Shown here one piece after another: positions 1-14,311 of a stretch of 64,000 nucleotides of DNA. Source of the DNA: Fasciolopsis buskii. Lineage: Eukaryota; Platyhelminthes; Trematoda; Plagiorchiida; Fasciolidae. The translations under genes and the position numbers were made by a program. Position 1 is the stretch's first letter, and each line of letters opens with the position of its first letter. A model generated the notes under the pieces. It saw only the letters and a list, made by a program, of their open reading frames with translations. It was not told the origin of the DNA and did not search any database. The stretch lies in assembly GCA_008360955.1 (NCBI GenBank), contig LUCM01007681.1:372001-436000 (forward strand), in the 5' to 3' direction.

Positions 1-3000
1 GATATGGCACATTTTTCCCCTAGTCCGAGATAGACAAATGGATCTCACCAGTGTGTGCGACCACGGAGTCAACTAATCAGACTTTGTTTGTTCAGCATTT
101 ATATTATTGTACTAAAGGTACAATTCAGGGCAACCAGTTGCACTATCGTATGGATACTCAGGCTGAAAAATCTCATTAGTCTGTTATCCTTGTTCAGGTT
201 TCCCCATGTTGAGTTACTTTGACAATCACAACGTATGAATTGTAAAAACACGTCAATGTTCATTCGCGTCTTACTCTATAATACAATGTCACTGCCAATT
301 TGGCACATCCATTGGGACCCGCGAAGTTCCTTCTTGGGCTTTCTATGACACTACCAACTGTCGCATCGGATTAGGAATGGAAAATGTTTGCAAGGTGAAC
401 CTTATTACGTTTAGCATGTGACCTCATAAATAAGACAGTGAACACTCATGAAAATGTCAAATCTGCCTAATCTACAGTTCCGGGTTTTAGCCATATTATG
501 AAGCACTCGGTTTGCAACCAAAAAGTAAGAGCTGGAACACGGAGGCGCTTCACTGCAAGGAACTACAAACCCGGGGTCTTTGAGAGATTATCCCCTGAAT
601 CAGTCAAACTTGCCAGTTTGACTCTCCTTAATTGTGACGCATTCGATCGTCGGCACAGTCACTGCCTTTGTACAGAATTATAGATTCCAGTAAGTTGAGC
701 TTACTCAATTCACATAATTGTGGTGATATGAATGTGCAATATGATTTGCCACTTATTACTATAAACGTACGGTTCGAGGAGAAAAACAGATGCCCCAAGC
801 TAACAGTACTTCTGAACAGCAGACATGGGCTTTGATAGTATATTTCACCAAACTGTCAACCGGGTGGAGTATGCAAGTGAACATCAGAGACCAATCATAC
901 AATTTACAGTAAAATAATCATTTCTTGACTAATAAACTGACTCATTTTATAGAAACTAGCGACCTGTTGGAAATAGCATTCGCATTCTTCTCACTAGATT
1001 GCTGAAATTCAAAAGTATTGGCATGTCACTCAGCAGTATGTCATTTTGAAAAGATTTCACGTTTTTATTTGTCAAACTTCTATAAGGATCCACGTTCAGG
1101 TGTACCTACCCGTAAGTGATTCTTGCACCGGCTTCGTAATTGAGTTATCTCATGTTAGCAAAGCAATCAAAATGCTTGTTATCATCAGGAAGGACGACTC
1201 GGTTGATAAACTCATGTCTGACGTTTTTTCGGTCGAATATCCATGTGGCGTTGATTTGAGGTGTGTACAGCTACGGAACTAACTTCTCTTACAACCACAG
1301 ATGGCAACGACACTTTTGAGCACTATTGAGTTTACTTCCCCGTTTTCAGTATCCGCGTAATGTTGAAAATCGTGTGCAACACTGGATGTTATTATGTTCA
1401 CATTCAACATCCTGGTTGCTAGGTATTCCTAGATTGCAAAAGCAACAAAAAAGGGATCCAAACGGCAAATGATCTTACTTTTGCTAAAGAACACAACTAT
1501 CCACTGAACAAAAGTGTTTACTTTCATTACCACAAGCGCATTACAAAGGCAACACAAATTCCAGTTTTGTGTGTTATATAACAGCCTGCAGTAAACAGCC
1601 ATAATACGGTGATTCAGTGTTTTCACCAAACGGTACATTGATTAGATAAAAAGAATAAGTTAACAAGACATATCACTCATCCGGCATGACGCTAAACAAC
1701 AGTTTTTCCACTAGTCGATAAACGATAGGTTGCATGGGATGTTAGCAATGAGCTCAGCGCTACAAATCATATAAAACAGAATGCCGTGGTTAGTAGGTAT
1801 ACCCTGGTTCTGTCCACTAAACCTGGAGTTGGTATTGCTTTCGTGCTAACAAACACCGTGGCAAAACAACAAATGCATTCTGTCAACTCAAATTTCTAGG
1901 AAATAAATTTTAATTATTTCAGATAAAGACCTAGAATGCCATCGATATCTAATAACCATGTAAAAAGCAGTGATTTTGAAAGAAACTCTCTGATCAGGTA
2001 AAGAAACTTTGTTGGCTTGATTGTCTAACTATTTTACTTCAACTCCTTTACCTCATCGAAATCTTCAGGAGGGCAGTTTTCCAAACTAAGAAGTGGAATT
2101 GCATATATAGTTTGACTGATTGTATCCAGTCTATCTACCTTCTGTGGGAACGAGGCCAGCTGGATTGAGGGAGCTTTTTAAAATGGCTCGCTTTTGACTG
2201 TTTGGTAACCACTGTTCAAAAGCCTCAATAGCTTTACAGCAGAACGCTTGTACGTTTTTTACCGATGCAAGCACGGAGTGTCTCATAAGTATAACCGGGC
2301 AGATCTGGAAGAAAAACTAGTACACAGCATATTGAGAATAAAGTTTTTTTTCATTTTCGATAATGCACGATCAGCAATTCATTCAAACTCAACTGATTTT
2401 ATTGCAGGGAAATCGTTTGCAAAGCATAAAGAAATAACTGCAAGAGAAATTCCACTTGAGGAAATTGGTTTTTTGTGTTGATCAACGGCAGTCTTCATGT
2501 GTTTTTATTCACGTTAGAGTATACTATAAAACTCCAAGAAGCAGGAATTGCTCCATATGTGGTCTTTTGATAGACAATTTGGTAATCTGAGAGGATTTAG
2601 TGGACTGCCTGTGAAGTCTCAAACTATTTGCAGATTGGTGTATTAATTCGTTATCAGATCTAGTAAACTGTTCTCCGGATAGCCCAACCGTCTTTAAATT
2701 TGGCAGCTGCTCGCCAAAGTTTACTGTCCAGCTTGGAAATTGCAAGTACGCACCGATGCCAATTCATAACAAGGAAGAACATGCTGAAAAGTGAAGTCGA
2801 ATACTGCCTTGTAAATCACGTTAGCTAGTCCGTGAAGGCACTAACAAAACAAAACTTGCATATATTTAGAAGCCACTACACTTTGACGAGCACGCCGAAG
2901 GTCACAATTTGCTGGATTTAAACGTCAGATTTGCCGTCTGATTTATAGTTGCTGTCCAAATGTTGCTTTGAATTTCGTAGGTTTCAAGCATCCCTGGCTG

Positions 3001-6000
3001 TCAACGAGCTTTTAGCTAGAGTTCGGAGTGACTCTTGACCTTCGTTTTGTCAACCATAAGGCTAAGGTATAGTATTCATTGGAACATAAAATTCGATTAT
3101 ACCAATACATAAGTTATATTTACATCATCTTTCATTCAGTCTGACTTGTTCACTGCAGACATCATGTGGCTTCACGAAGTCAGACTTCCCTGTACTCAAT
3201 GGGCCATTCCTTATCCGGGATAGCGGGACGCACATAGAGTAACTTGAATAGTTACTCGTCATTTTACTGGCGAGATTTATAGCCAACGATGAAATACAGT
3301 GGCACTGTTCGTATAATATTCTTTTACTTTAGAAAAGAAACCTCCCGATGGAGCAAGTGAAGCCCGTCCGCATCACTTTATTCCATTTTCCGAGTAAAAT
3401 GGAATCTGTCCGCAAAAACAAAACGCAATTTGCCTACCAGTTCATTTGGGAACCAGCGTCCATTTCAAGACCATTCGAGCAATGTCATCCTAAATGCCTA
3501 GGAAGTTGTATATTAGAGATTATTCTACCCTTCGCCAAATTTTCCCGTCTAAGCCGTGTGTCATTTTTAGGCATCGGTAATCCCGTTCAATATATATTTC
3601 GCTCTTAGTTAAATGATGTAATACAAATTCTCTTTTCATTCGGTACTGAGTTGGTGTAGAATAAATAAAACGCGCATGAGACCATATTATTCTACTCCAC
3701 GTCTTACGAACCTGACTAAGGTTACCGCTTCCACCAATCGGGTATATCTATTTGCGTGCACGTTTTGCAAGCTCTAGACCAGAAAATGTCTGCATGACTA
3801 CTAACACGATTGTCAAACTGTTGCAAATTATGTGAAATTCGGACCACGGTAACGAATGTTTGACCAACTTCCACAAAACGAACAAAATCGTTTGATTTGT
3901 TCCGCACTGTTTTGTAAGGGAGTCGAACTGGTCTGATTTTACAACTGGTTTAGCTGGAAAAATTAATAAAATTATTAGATGTCAGTTCACTCTATTACGG
4001 ATTTGGCTTTTGTTTTATTATGATCTAGTAAATCAAAATATTTCCTGGAAAACATCAGGTTTGTTTAGTTACTTCCCAGCATATTTTGGCAGTTGATATT
4101 GCGTGGCTGACTGTGAACGGGTTTGCGATATGCACAAAATATACCGTTGATTAACTGAAATTTTGCCTGTCTTCTGACGTCATTTGTAATCCTAACCAAA
4201 ATTAATATGAGAAGACTTGAAATGTTAGGACTTGGCAGTACAATTCCAGAGCTGGCAGTATATTGTCGCTGAGTGGTTGATATACTCGGAATTTCTGATG
4301 GGGCTTGTGGCCGATATCTTAGGGGAAACAGATCATGTTTTACAACACAGTTCAACCCAGTGGTAAACCGAACCTAGTGAGGGATATTACAAAGTGAGGT
4401 GTTCTTCTTCCGGAACACTGGGGAGCGAAGCGGTGCAACTGTGTATTGTCCTTTGCAATAGCACTGGAAAAGTCAACGGAAAGAGACAAGTAAAAAGATA
4501 ATTCAAAATTTAAACATCTTTAGTGCCCAGTGAGAAAATATTCATCGACTTATCTTCCTTGAACATCAATCCCAATGAATAACCCAGCTGGCATCCGAGA
4601 AGCTGTTTGGAATGCACTCAGAGCCGTGATTTACACAATGTGAAATTTATTTCCTCCGGTTTTTCTTTGAAATTTCAGTAGTCGATCACCGCTATGCATG
4701 ATACGTGGAACGGGAGGCTGTTTGCCGATGTTAGAATTGCAGGGTCAATTTGCTCCGTTGCATTCAGTCACGCGGAGGTTGCGTATGACCAGATCCGAAA
4801 AACAAGACTGACCGCCAAACAAATTTAACATCAGTCACACAAAGCACGGGCTTGGAATTCGACCGGCACTGAGTCAGACGACAAGCACGGAGCCAGCCAG
4901 GCACTCTTGGCTGCTGACTGGTTTGGAAGTGGTCTGAAATTTGTAGTTCAATGCGATGCACATAATAAAAATGAATGCGAACCATTCTTTCTCATCTAGT
5001 GTAACCCGGCGATGGACTAATCTGAGATTGAGTTTTATAAAGATATCATAGATACAAATTCGAGTCAGCCCTGAAATCGAATATTTCTGCTGTTCTTCAG
5101 ATCAGGGGATTCAATAACTCCTCTTTCACGACATTCACATTTGGTCTGAGATAAAGGGTTTTGCCTAGTACTGTGCTTGAATCATAACTCCAAAATCTCT
5201 GTCGACACAATTTTAAAACTCGCAATTCTATACATTTTATCTTATCAATTCGATTGGAGAACATGCTTCGTCCCTCTGCCAAAGGGCCTTTGTCGGCATA
5301 ATAAATAAGCCATAATTTATCTTCAGGCCTTTGGTTACGTTTCCGAGAGTCAGCCTCGAATGACCATAGACAAAAGCTGGATGAATCACCGATGTATCTG
5401 TAGAAATCGACTTGTCATCTACACAAACTCTTATGGAACAGTGCGTCGAGGGGAAAATATGTCTTGATTTAAACCGTCGTCATTTTTTCTCTTAAAGTAT
5501 CTACAGGTCAGTTCAAGTCATGTAATTACTTCCTGCACGCAACGGTTGGGTTCTGAGGTTAGAAATCACCTTTTTGTGGCAAACCAGCTATTTTTTCCGT
5601 GTCCATAAGTGTACAGCGAGAAACCACGTTAAGAAAAACAACAATTCCCCAGGGTGGGAACACAACATTCACATGCACACAATGCCTTATGTCTGGAAGT
5701 TGCCAGAAGTTCACCAGTGCTGATTTGCCACTTTCCGGAGGAGGATAAAACCGGCAGGGTTGGGGGATATGCGGATAATATTTCGTCGTCAGGTTCACAT
5801 TTGTCCAGGTATTCACGTGACGACTGATAGCATAGCAAATAATTATCAATCTGGCCAAGTGGTCGGTAAAACCAATATTCGACTATACAGCGAAACACGA
5901 GTCACTTAGTTGTACGTTTCAACTTAGCACAGCTATTGTTATCAAGCGATGCTTGAACGGAATTGTTTCGCATTGATTCAGTAAATATGCTCATCAATTA

Positions 6001-6846
6001 GATCATCAAATAACATGCATCACTTGCCAAGCAGTTTCGATCTATTTATTATAGTCGTCCTGATAACTGGTTTATTTTGCATAAAACTATCTATCAAGAC
6101 CAGCATTGGAGACACAGACTAACTTTTAAAAACAAAAATGCAAAATTGCTGCTCTCCATCATTGTAATGTTTCAAAGCCCCTCATTAAACTCGTTATACG
6201 CTAGAAATGGGCAAACTATGACACACAGCCCATACGCAACACCCCATGTCAGATAAAACATTCGGAATTTCACGAAAATGACTGGTTCACAAAATAGCAC
6301 ACAGTCATTTTTTCCCAATGAACATTTTTATGAATTGTGGTTGTGGCGTGTCTATACTTTTATCAGTGTAGGGTTATCTTTACACAGTTTTCGTTACTGT
6401 AGTCACCAGTGTGCATATCAGATATACAGCGAGCCACAAAACAAAGAAATAAAGTACCGGCAACAGAGATTGAGAAGGAAGTCAGGCACGAAAAATTTAA
6501 GAGATCATAATTTTAGCTAAATAAAGAGCAACTATACTCCTAAATGTTTTTACGTGGCACGGTTTCGGGTAGAAATTATAGCCACCCAGAGCACCAAACT
6601 GGCCTATTGAAAAGTTATTTTTAAAAAAATAAATAAGATTCTGAATAAATCGTCCAGCTTGAGGAATGACTGGGGATAAGAGCCAGAAACGGTCTCCACA
6701 TCGGAACGATTTGATAAATGTATCCAAGAATTGAGCAAGTTGTGTAAGAAAAAGCTGCAATATTCAAAATGCTTGTTTAATACATGTTAGATAAAAAGGG
6801 CCGTCGGACACTAACTGAAATCATTAAACGTCTTACAATGCTGCCT
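1..6846. other. Non-coding sequence, no recognisable gene
   Basis: Intergenic or intronic DNA. All open frames are under 100 codons, lie on both strands and match chance expectation for this base composition. No repeat shared with the rest of the window was seen. A perfect CRE octamer (TGACGTCA) is at 4175-4182, and a small stem with 6-bp arms (CAGCCA and TGGCTG) is at 4894-4913. Neither is supported by other promoter signals. Confidence 0.6.
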
Positions 6847-7095
6847 TCAGAGCAGAAGGAAGACCAATGGTTGGAATCCTGAGATTACTGGGTATGGAAA
6901 CGGAAAAATGGTGATTGATATTCAGCAGTCACCAATGCGATATGTGCGCTGGGATGCAAGAGAAGAGAAGGGAATCTTTTCTGGAGGAAATATGCGTGGT
7001 GCTGTTGAATTGGTCGAAAGGGAACATCAGGACATGTACACGAGGCGATTTTGCCCGGAAGAGAGAAGCTTGACCACTTGTTTTCTATCAAAACT
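6847..7095 (+). CDS. Candidate internal exon, charged protein, unknown function
   Basis: Possible exon, not a recognised family. The frame stays open for about 116 codons, from a stop near 6819 to the stop at 7169-7171. A CAG acceptor-like site precedes 6850 and a GTTAGT donor-like site follows 7095. The segment is rich in Arg, Glu and Gly. The plus strand is purine-rich, unlike the T-rich flanks, which is mild support for coding on this strand. No domain or catalytic motif was recognised. The opposite strand also has a shorter open frame here. An open frame of this length is expected several times by chance in the window, so confidence is low. Confidence 0.17.
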
Positions 7096-7171
7096 TGTTA
7101 GTTTAGCGCATTCATTCGCCAACAACGAAACAGCAAAGTCATCATATGGGCTTTATCTTGGGAAGGAGTGA

Positions 7172-10100
7172 CGTTACAATAGAAGGGCAAGCACTGTAAG
7201 AAGGCAAAACAACCGATGAATTCTGATAGTCGATAAATCAAATCCTCTGTTTCGGTCTTAACCAAACGCCTAGGTTATCCTACAATGAAATACGAACAGT
7301 TCAGGGTGCGCTGATTCCTGCCTTTATAATAAAGAACTGAAATGAAATCTTGTAAATGGAAACGTGTGGTGCAATCTTGTAATGTGGCAGATATTGACTG
7401 TACTAAAGCTGTTAGGTCAAATATTGTGAGACTCAGGTAATATGCTTTGTTTTTAGCACGGTATTCGATTCCAGCTCACCTAACCGAAATTTGCATGGGT
7501 TTACTTATTGAACTTGATCTGATGGTGTCAGTTTTTAGTTCTTTTCGATGAGCATGAAGTGAATCGTACTGCAAGACCATATCAATTCACATATAAAATA
7601 CAATATATGTAGCGTGTCGAAACGTGAGTTATCATTCAGTCTTCATCTCTAACATAAATAATTAATTAGGCGGAACGAGGTCTGTGCAAATTGTTTCTTT
7701 TTTACCATTCCGACTGGCTATTCAACCACAACGAAATTGCTTCGGAAGTAGTATAGTAACACAGATTGATGTATTGTTTTTGCAAAGAAAGTAATTTCGT
7801 GGCGCTGTAAATTCACCTACCACAGTGCATAAAATAGTTTCTCTAACTGAATGGGCTGAATCGATATCGTGTAGCTTTATAAGAGTTTTGGGCGTTCGGT
7901 TGACGTTTTGCTAGGTTAATTTGACTTCCTTAAATGTACCAACTGTATGCAAAAAACAAAAGCAGTCAGAACAAATCGGTTGTATAGTTTCCGTTTTCTG
8001 GTGCCACTGTGCTTCTTTCATCTGGTAATTTTCACAAAACGTTTTTTGCTAGGCCTCCTCGTTTTTCAATGACAATGTTGTGAAACTGTGTGCAGGGCAA
8101 ATTTAACCGGAATTGGAAAACGTGTGTTGGAGGTCGTTCCAAACAAGTGTCGAAGCTCGTACCCCCGGTGTTTAGAATGCGTGCAAGTTTGATTCTCCAT
8201 ATATGGCCGAAATGTTTTTCCATGTACTGATATTTTACTCCCTAACGCTTCCCTGGTTAATGGTAGTTGAATTATCTTCAGTTTATTTGTGCTAAAGTGA
8301 TTTTGTCAAAGAAAACATTAGTGGACAAGGAAAGGAAGAGTGGATTTGCCTCACTTGCAATGCTTCCTGTTAGTAGTGCTACTTTAACTATTTGGTATGA
8401 ACGTTTTCTATTATATTGCTAAAATTAAGGCAGACGAAAATAAACTGATGTAGAATTAACACAATGCGCCGCCTTTGTAGACCGCAGGAACCACCACTAC
8501 AAAAGCCAGTTTAGTCAAGAAAATATTTAACTTCATAGTCAAAATATAAGTCAGCCAACCATATTATCAGCGAGTCAAGCAGCGCTAGGTAAACATTAAC
8601 ACGGACGCTTTTTAACCTTTGATGACTGCGATTGTATAAAAAAATCAGTAATGACTTCATCATATTTTGCGCCCTAGTTCTCAATCTTTCTCTGTCGAAG
8701 GGCAGTCATGCTAATGACAACATGACTTGAAAATCTTGACTGTCAGGCATTAAACCGCCGGTAGTCTATCCGCTCGGCACCTTTTCCATGTCTGCTAACT
8801 GGCTTCAGAAGCAAGCCAAGTTCACTGTGGTTGGCGTAGGTTGTGAAGCAAACTACTTTTTTAAAAAACAGTAGTGACTATAAGTTCGAAAGACCTTCAA
8901 ATTCCATAGTATATTTATTCACGTACATTAATATATGCATTAAGTGCATTATATATATGCAGTAATATAGAATACCTTCAATGTAGTAAAAGAAGTAACG
9001 GTGCATTTGTTTTCAAAGTATCCCCTCCCATGTTCGCTAGTGGTTTGTACAGTCACTTCCACAGAAGCTGACTTTCTGTCCAGTGAACGTTTCTGCCAAA
9101 GAATGATGTAGCTGCCTACAACATACTGATCACATGATATCATGATTTAGCCTGCAAGGAATTTCTGATTAATAGTTTTTCCCTTTGAAAAGGTGAGGCT
9201 GCGATGATCTTCCATGACAAGCTATATGTACTAAATGCGGACATTTCACTCAGAGCTAGCCGACCGCCTTCTAGAACAGGCTGCTTTTATTTGTCATACA
9301 ATAATCGAAAGTGATTTCCAGATACTCAGAACCTTCAAAACAAACCCCAAACAGTCTAAACCTGATGCACTATCTTCGCAAAAACCTATTCAGCGGAGAC
9401 CAACTAGCATATCCCGACTGTTGCACACTACTTCTAGATGGACTTCTTACCTGGCAGATCGTCGACGGCACCTGTTTGCATTCGGAAAGGAATTAAATGC
9501 TAGCCTGGTAGTGAAAATCAAGGGAATCAAGTTAACTTGCACTTCGTTGACTGCAGAGGAATATCTGTAAATTGGGGAGAAATAGGATCAACGGTACCTA
9601 GCTTCTGACTATTAGTCGGCAGTCGTCGCATGAAAAATACTCCCATCAATGGGGAACTTCGAATGCATCAAAAAACAGGCGTAAACAAATCACAAAACAC
9701 AGAGCGAAAAAAAACCACAAAGCGAGGGCCATCTTAATGTCGACCTCACAAGACGGAATAGATCAAGTAGAATTCAGCTAATCAGGGCAAAGCTATATTG
9801 TTGACTAATCACTGGCATGACTATGAAAGAGCAATTGTATGTATGTACATCGGTTTTTCACCCACAGGACCGGTTTTTTTTATTCCACAACCGACAAATG
9901 TTAGATGGGTCGAAATGCCAAATAAATGTAAGCCCATTTCCGGTAGTCTTTCAGTAACAATTGACGATAACTAAAGTAGGTTTAAACACTAGCAGCATGC
10001 TTCAAAGCATACAAGTTCAAAGTTATTCCAATGGTTTCACCGGGATTCGGAGAAGCACATTTACCTACAGCGAGAGATTCTGGAAATTATTCTAAGGGAC

Positions 10101-12410
10101 ATTGAACAGGTTTCAGCTTATAACAAACTTAATATTTTCTGGCCCAAATAATCTCCGTTAACAGCTGTGCATGGGACACAAGAAAACGAGCTAAAATATC
10201 AAACATTATTTCGGTACAGCTAAAGGCACACGGGTAGAACATAAGAATTATTTCAAAACAAACTCTTCAGATACAGACGATACAGATGAAACATTTATGA
10301 AGGTGACACGAATCAGGGCTTTGCTAAAACCAACTGGAATAGGTTTTGTTTTAGCAGGCATATGAAAGCCCGAAAATGAGGCAACACATTTTGATATGGT
10401 TGATGCGGTGCTTATTTCGTGTCGTTGTCGGTTTGATAAATGTGAGGTGGTAGTAGCGTTTATTTCAGAACCTATTGTAAGCAAAGTGAAGAAATAACTT
10501 TCTGTCATAGTTTGATTTTGTTGTCGTTGACTGAGTAAGCAAATTATCAGTTGTTTTATATTTGACATTGTTTATTGATGAGGCCATAAGGTCTGCTAGT
10601 TTCAGAATAGGGGTGACGGATAACAGGCGATAGACAAGTGAACTGGAGACAGGCGGTGGACATTGTCAGAAATTTTACATTTACGGCGAAATTTCGTCAA
10701 CTGGACAACAAGATCACCGGCATTAGACATTAAAGTGGATATAAACATCCTTTGTTCAAACTAACGTTATATTACCACAGCACTTAGGAAATCACGATTT
10801 CAAATAGGAAACAATTAGAGAGCATATTAAGCATAATGAACCGTTTGTCTGAGCCAGTAACTTCAGTCAAAGATTGACAGGACAGCGTTTCCGAGTTATC
10901 CGTGATCATCATGACAAAACTGTTAGTTGTGCGACGTGTATTCGTCCAGCACCAAACAAAAGAAACGGAGTGCAAACATGACGGCGATAATCTTGGGTAA
11001 GCCACGTAGACAACGTCGTTTGAAAGGCAATCCTCTAGACAGTAAACAGTACGAGGGGGATATGTAGATGTGATGTGGAAACTTTATCATCAACACGCTA
11101 GTGTTACGATCTACTACTGCAAGAACTATCGAATATCCTTTCACTATTATAATCAGATAAACAAATCAAATTGCGAGAAACAATCGCGTGTTTGGTTATT
11201 TATCATGACGCATGAGACATACCGGGACACTTTGGTCTTTATGTCATCATCCCTAATAGGTAGAAAACTGTTTGTGATGCGAACAATGACAAACGAAATT
11301 CCAACTACGTAAAGTCTAAACAAAATATGTTGCCTTGGTTCTTGCCTCCCTGGCTTAGCAGGTACGTGAACATGTGTGATAAACCAGGCCACCTACATCC
11401 GGTTTCTCAGCTAACCTTTGGGTTGAAATGTCATATATGTTTGATTACTTGGATTTACCAACATCCGCTGGCGTTCGGTGGGGACGGAATGTGTTTGATT
11501 TCCCGAATGTTTAGTAAAGAACAGACCACAAAACTCATAGGCTTCAGCAAAATAAAGTGTTTTGGCCTCGTGCGAGACTTTTCAGCCATAAGCGTCTAAA
11601 GATTAATACACCATCGTTGATTACCACTGGTGATCTGCCAAACTAGCCCGAATTTATTAATTAGGCTTGTCAAATCTGGTCAGCCTGACATACATTGCTT
11701 TAAAATTCAGTATTTATTCCCTAGAAAATCAAACATGATAATGGTCCGGCAATGTTTCAGCCATTACTGGTGACGTATTTGCACCTGAGTACCACCACAA
11801 CTGGCTCCGGTTAAGATTCAAGCTAGCGTTAGTTTAACCAGCATGCTATTGCAGACAAAATATGCAAATTCAACCGAAGTCTCCTAATTCCTCAATGCAG
11901 ATCCAGTTTAGGTAAACACTGCATAACATGTTCATATCGACTATAGTAAAGAATTTACAAAGTACGGGAACTTTAGCCTCACATCAAGAATCACAAAATG
12001 TAGTGCTCAGCCTGTCGCAAAGGTTTGGAGGAATTCCATTAATTGTTGTGCTGTGATGAGATATTCTCCATTTATTTTTTATTCACAAGCAACACTATCA
12101 ACGTCCCCGCTCGGTTTCATTTTCACAAGTACTTCCGTAATCTAAGGAATGGAGTCGTCAAATTTCTTTGCATCCGAGAAGATTACGAGTGGACAACATT
12201 TGTCTGGTTGTTTGAATTCTCCGTAATATTACAATTTCCTCTCCCAAAAATATACTAAAACCAAACAAATAAAACAAAAAGGACCCGAATAAACAGAACT
12301 GGAAGATCAACTATGATAGGCAAAAGGACGACTTTCATGAAAAATTAATGTATCCAAGACAAATAAATCTTGAAAATCTCTACGCGCACTTCCCATGAGA
12401 CGCTTCTAGG
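7172..12410. other. Non-coding sequence, no recognisable gene
   Basis: No gene, RNA or family repeat was recognised. Open frames reach at most about 111 codons on either strand and look like chance frames. A short AT-rich stretch near 8925-8970 contains two similar TATATGCA-like runs. The plus strand has an A-rich stretch around 9680-9720. Nothing else stands out. Confidence 0.6.
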
Positions 12411-12582
12411 GGCTGGTGGCGTCCAAGCGGATAAAGTCGTGGCGTTTGGACGCGAAGTTCGAGGGTTCAAATTCTCCCACCGCCGGTAAAATTTCCCACT
12501 TGGCAGCTCTCTGTTGACCGCGGCTCCTTTCCTGAAAACTGACATGCATTGTAGTTTCATTAATAAACGAAGATGAAGATTA
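12411..12582 (+). mobile_element. tRNA-derived SINE, copy A
   Basis: Short interspersed element in plus orientation. The head (12411-12485) resembles a tRNA with paired ends (GGTGGCG near the start and CCGCC-type bases near 12480), an A-box-like stretch at 12421-12430 and a B box, GGTTCAAATTC, at 12464-12474. The middle segment runs through TTGGCAGCTCTCTGTTGACC. The tail contains CCTGAAAACTGACATGCATT and ends in TTTCATTAATAA followed by an A/G-rich run. The same three-part structure occurs at 34.7 kb and, in reverse, at 25.2 and 48.9 kb. Such elements are copied by a partner LINE and have no protein of their own. The parent tRNA is uncertain; the AAGCGGATAAAG stretch is Leu/Ser-like. Confidence 0.8.
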
Positions 12583-13380
12583 AAAGATAAAATATATTTT
12601 GCCGCTTGGCTGGTGATTAGCAGTGGAGATTTTGAAAAGCAGAACGAAGAAATAACAGCTAGTCGATGTTGTACGGCTAGGGGAATATTTTAAAAACCTC
12701 AAGCTACGGATATTAGTACAGTTAAATTTTGTGTCCCACTGGTCTTGGCATACAGAATAACACAAACAAAATCAGTCGTGGTCCCGTCGAAACTTTCTCG
12801 GTTGCCTCATTACAGCCAAAAGGTCACTTGTCAAATGAAATATTTTTAACGGCACAAACGTCCAGAGCGATAGACCATCTCCTGCAATGCAATATTTACC
12901 AAGTCTTGCAACGTATATTCGTGATTGGCTGTTCGAGAAAAAAAACGAGAAAAACGTTAAACAAACTTACTTCTAGCCATTTTCCTGGCATTCTGCTTCG
13001 GAAATAATCATATTGAAATATATGAGCCGCTAAATAGTTGCTATTTTCTAATAACGTCATTTGGTTAGATTCGTCAAAAAGGTTTCATTAGACAGTTTAC
13101 AGTGACGGGAAAAGCATTGTACCGTTGATTTTCAATGAGTTAGCAGAATAGACGAAATTCTTCACGGTAAATTTACCTTGTACTAACCAGACCATAGTGT
13201 CCGGGCGGCGACACAGTATTACGTGGATTTAATTTGCTTAACCAAAAACATATTCAGACCGTTGGCTGATTTAAACCTCTGGTTACTGCTCAAATGTTCT
13301 CGTGCAACTGGATTAATAATTTGGGTAGACCCAGTTCCAGTTATTTGAAAAGCCAAGCCTCTGCGCTTTTGTACACAATC
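12583..13380. other. Non-coding sequence
   Basis: No gene, repeat or RNA recognised. The open frame at 12729-13007 on the plus strand has no features beyond chance. Confidence 0.55.
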
Positions 13381-13381
13381 C

Positions 13382-14311
13382 GTGTGCAACGGGTGGACCG
13401 AACACCATCACGCCATTTATATACTCAAAGACAGCGAAACTTGCGTCCCTCTAATTATGCATGAAGTGGTAAAACAGACTGTTAGAAATATAAAACGGTT
13501 CACGTGTGTGCAAGTTACATCAAAAATGTGTAACAAAGTAATTCTTTTCCGGGGTTATCACAGTCGTTTAGAGCCATTCTGCTATGAAACCGAAATCAAA
13601 ACGTTACTGTATTTTGACTATAATAATTGTTTATTGCGATACTATGGTAACGCGGAAATCGTGCACATCCCAAATATAGAAAGGCGCTGGGGGAGCACAG
13701 AAGTGTTAATTAGTAAATTGGGATGACAGTGAACCACAAAAGATCACAAACGATTTAGTGTCAGAATGACTGGGTGAACAGATTTTCACCACTAAGACTG
13801 GGGATCAACACGAAGGTACAAACTCGAGTCAAACGGTTGTTACACTTCATGTGCATAATTTATTATGAACTTCTTAGCTCTATTTTAGAACCTAGGCCCA
13901 ATAGGTGGGCTACAACTGAAAAAATAGTCTCAACCTCCAGTTCTATGTTTGTCAAATAATCACAACATTGTGCTAAAACACGAGCGACGGTTTGGAACAA
14001 TGGACAGTTATACGCCATTAAAAAAGGTCAGCAATCCAGGAGTGCCTACAGAATATGTCGTTACAATACACATTATGGAGCACGAAAATCATTCTCAAGA
14101 CATTCCAGAATACGAGGATATTCCACGTATAAATTTTTTGAAGGCATGCCATATTCAACCCAGTTCCATTTTTTCGTCTTCATATCCACGCATTATTTGG
14201 CTTCATTCGGCAGTGGGTCACAAGATTTGTTGTCCCTCACTTCAGCATCAAATTTACCAAGAGGAATTTTTTGTGAATTATATGGTTTTAGCACCAGACA
14301 CCCCGCCTTAA
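13382..14311 (+). CDS. Two consecutive open segments, possible exon pair
   Basis: Two open segments of 114 and 120 codons (13382-13726 and 13949-14311) lie in the same reading frame on the plus strand, separated by about 220 bases with stops. A GTAAAT donor-like site occurs near 13711 and a CCTCCAG acceptor-like site near 13941, so they could be exons flanking a short intron. The initiator of the first is not ATG. No domain was recognised. The second contains a run rich in Glu, Asp and Ile (EYEDIPRINF). Their joint occurrence is mildly unusual, but each length alone is expected by chance. Confidence 0.13.

Noticed and set aside
4175..4182. Isolated perfect CRE octamer
   Set aside because: About one is expected by chance per window, and nothing else suggests a promoter.
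5559..5898. Two overlapping minus-strand frames of 89 and 99 codons
   Set aside because: Different frames of the same DNA, neither with a motif or splice borders. Lengths are at chance expectation.
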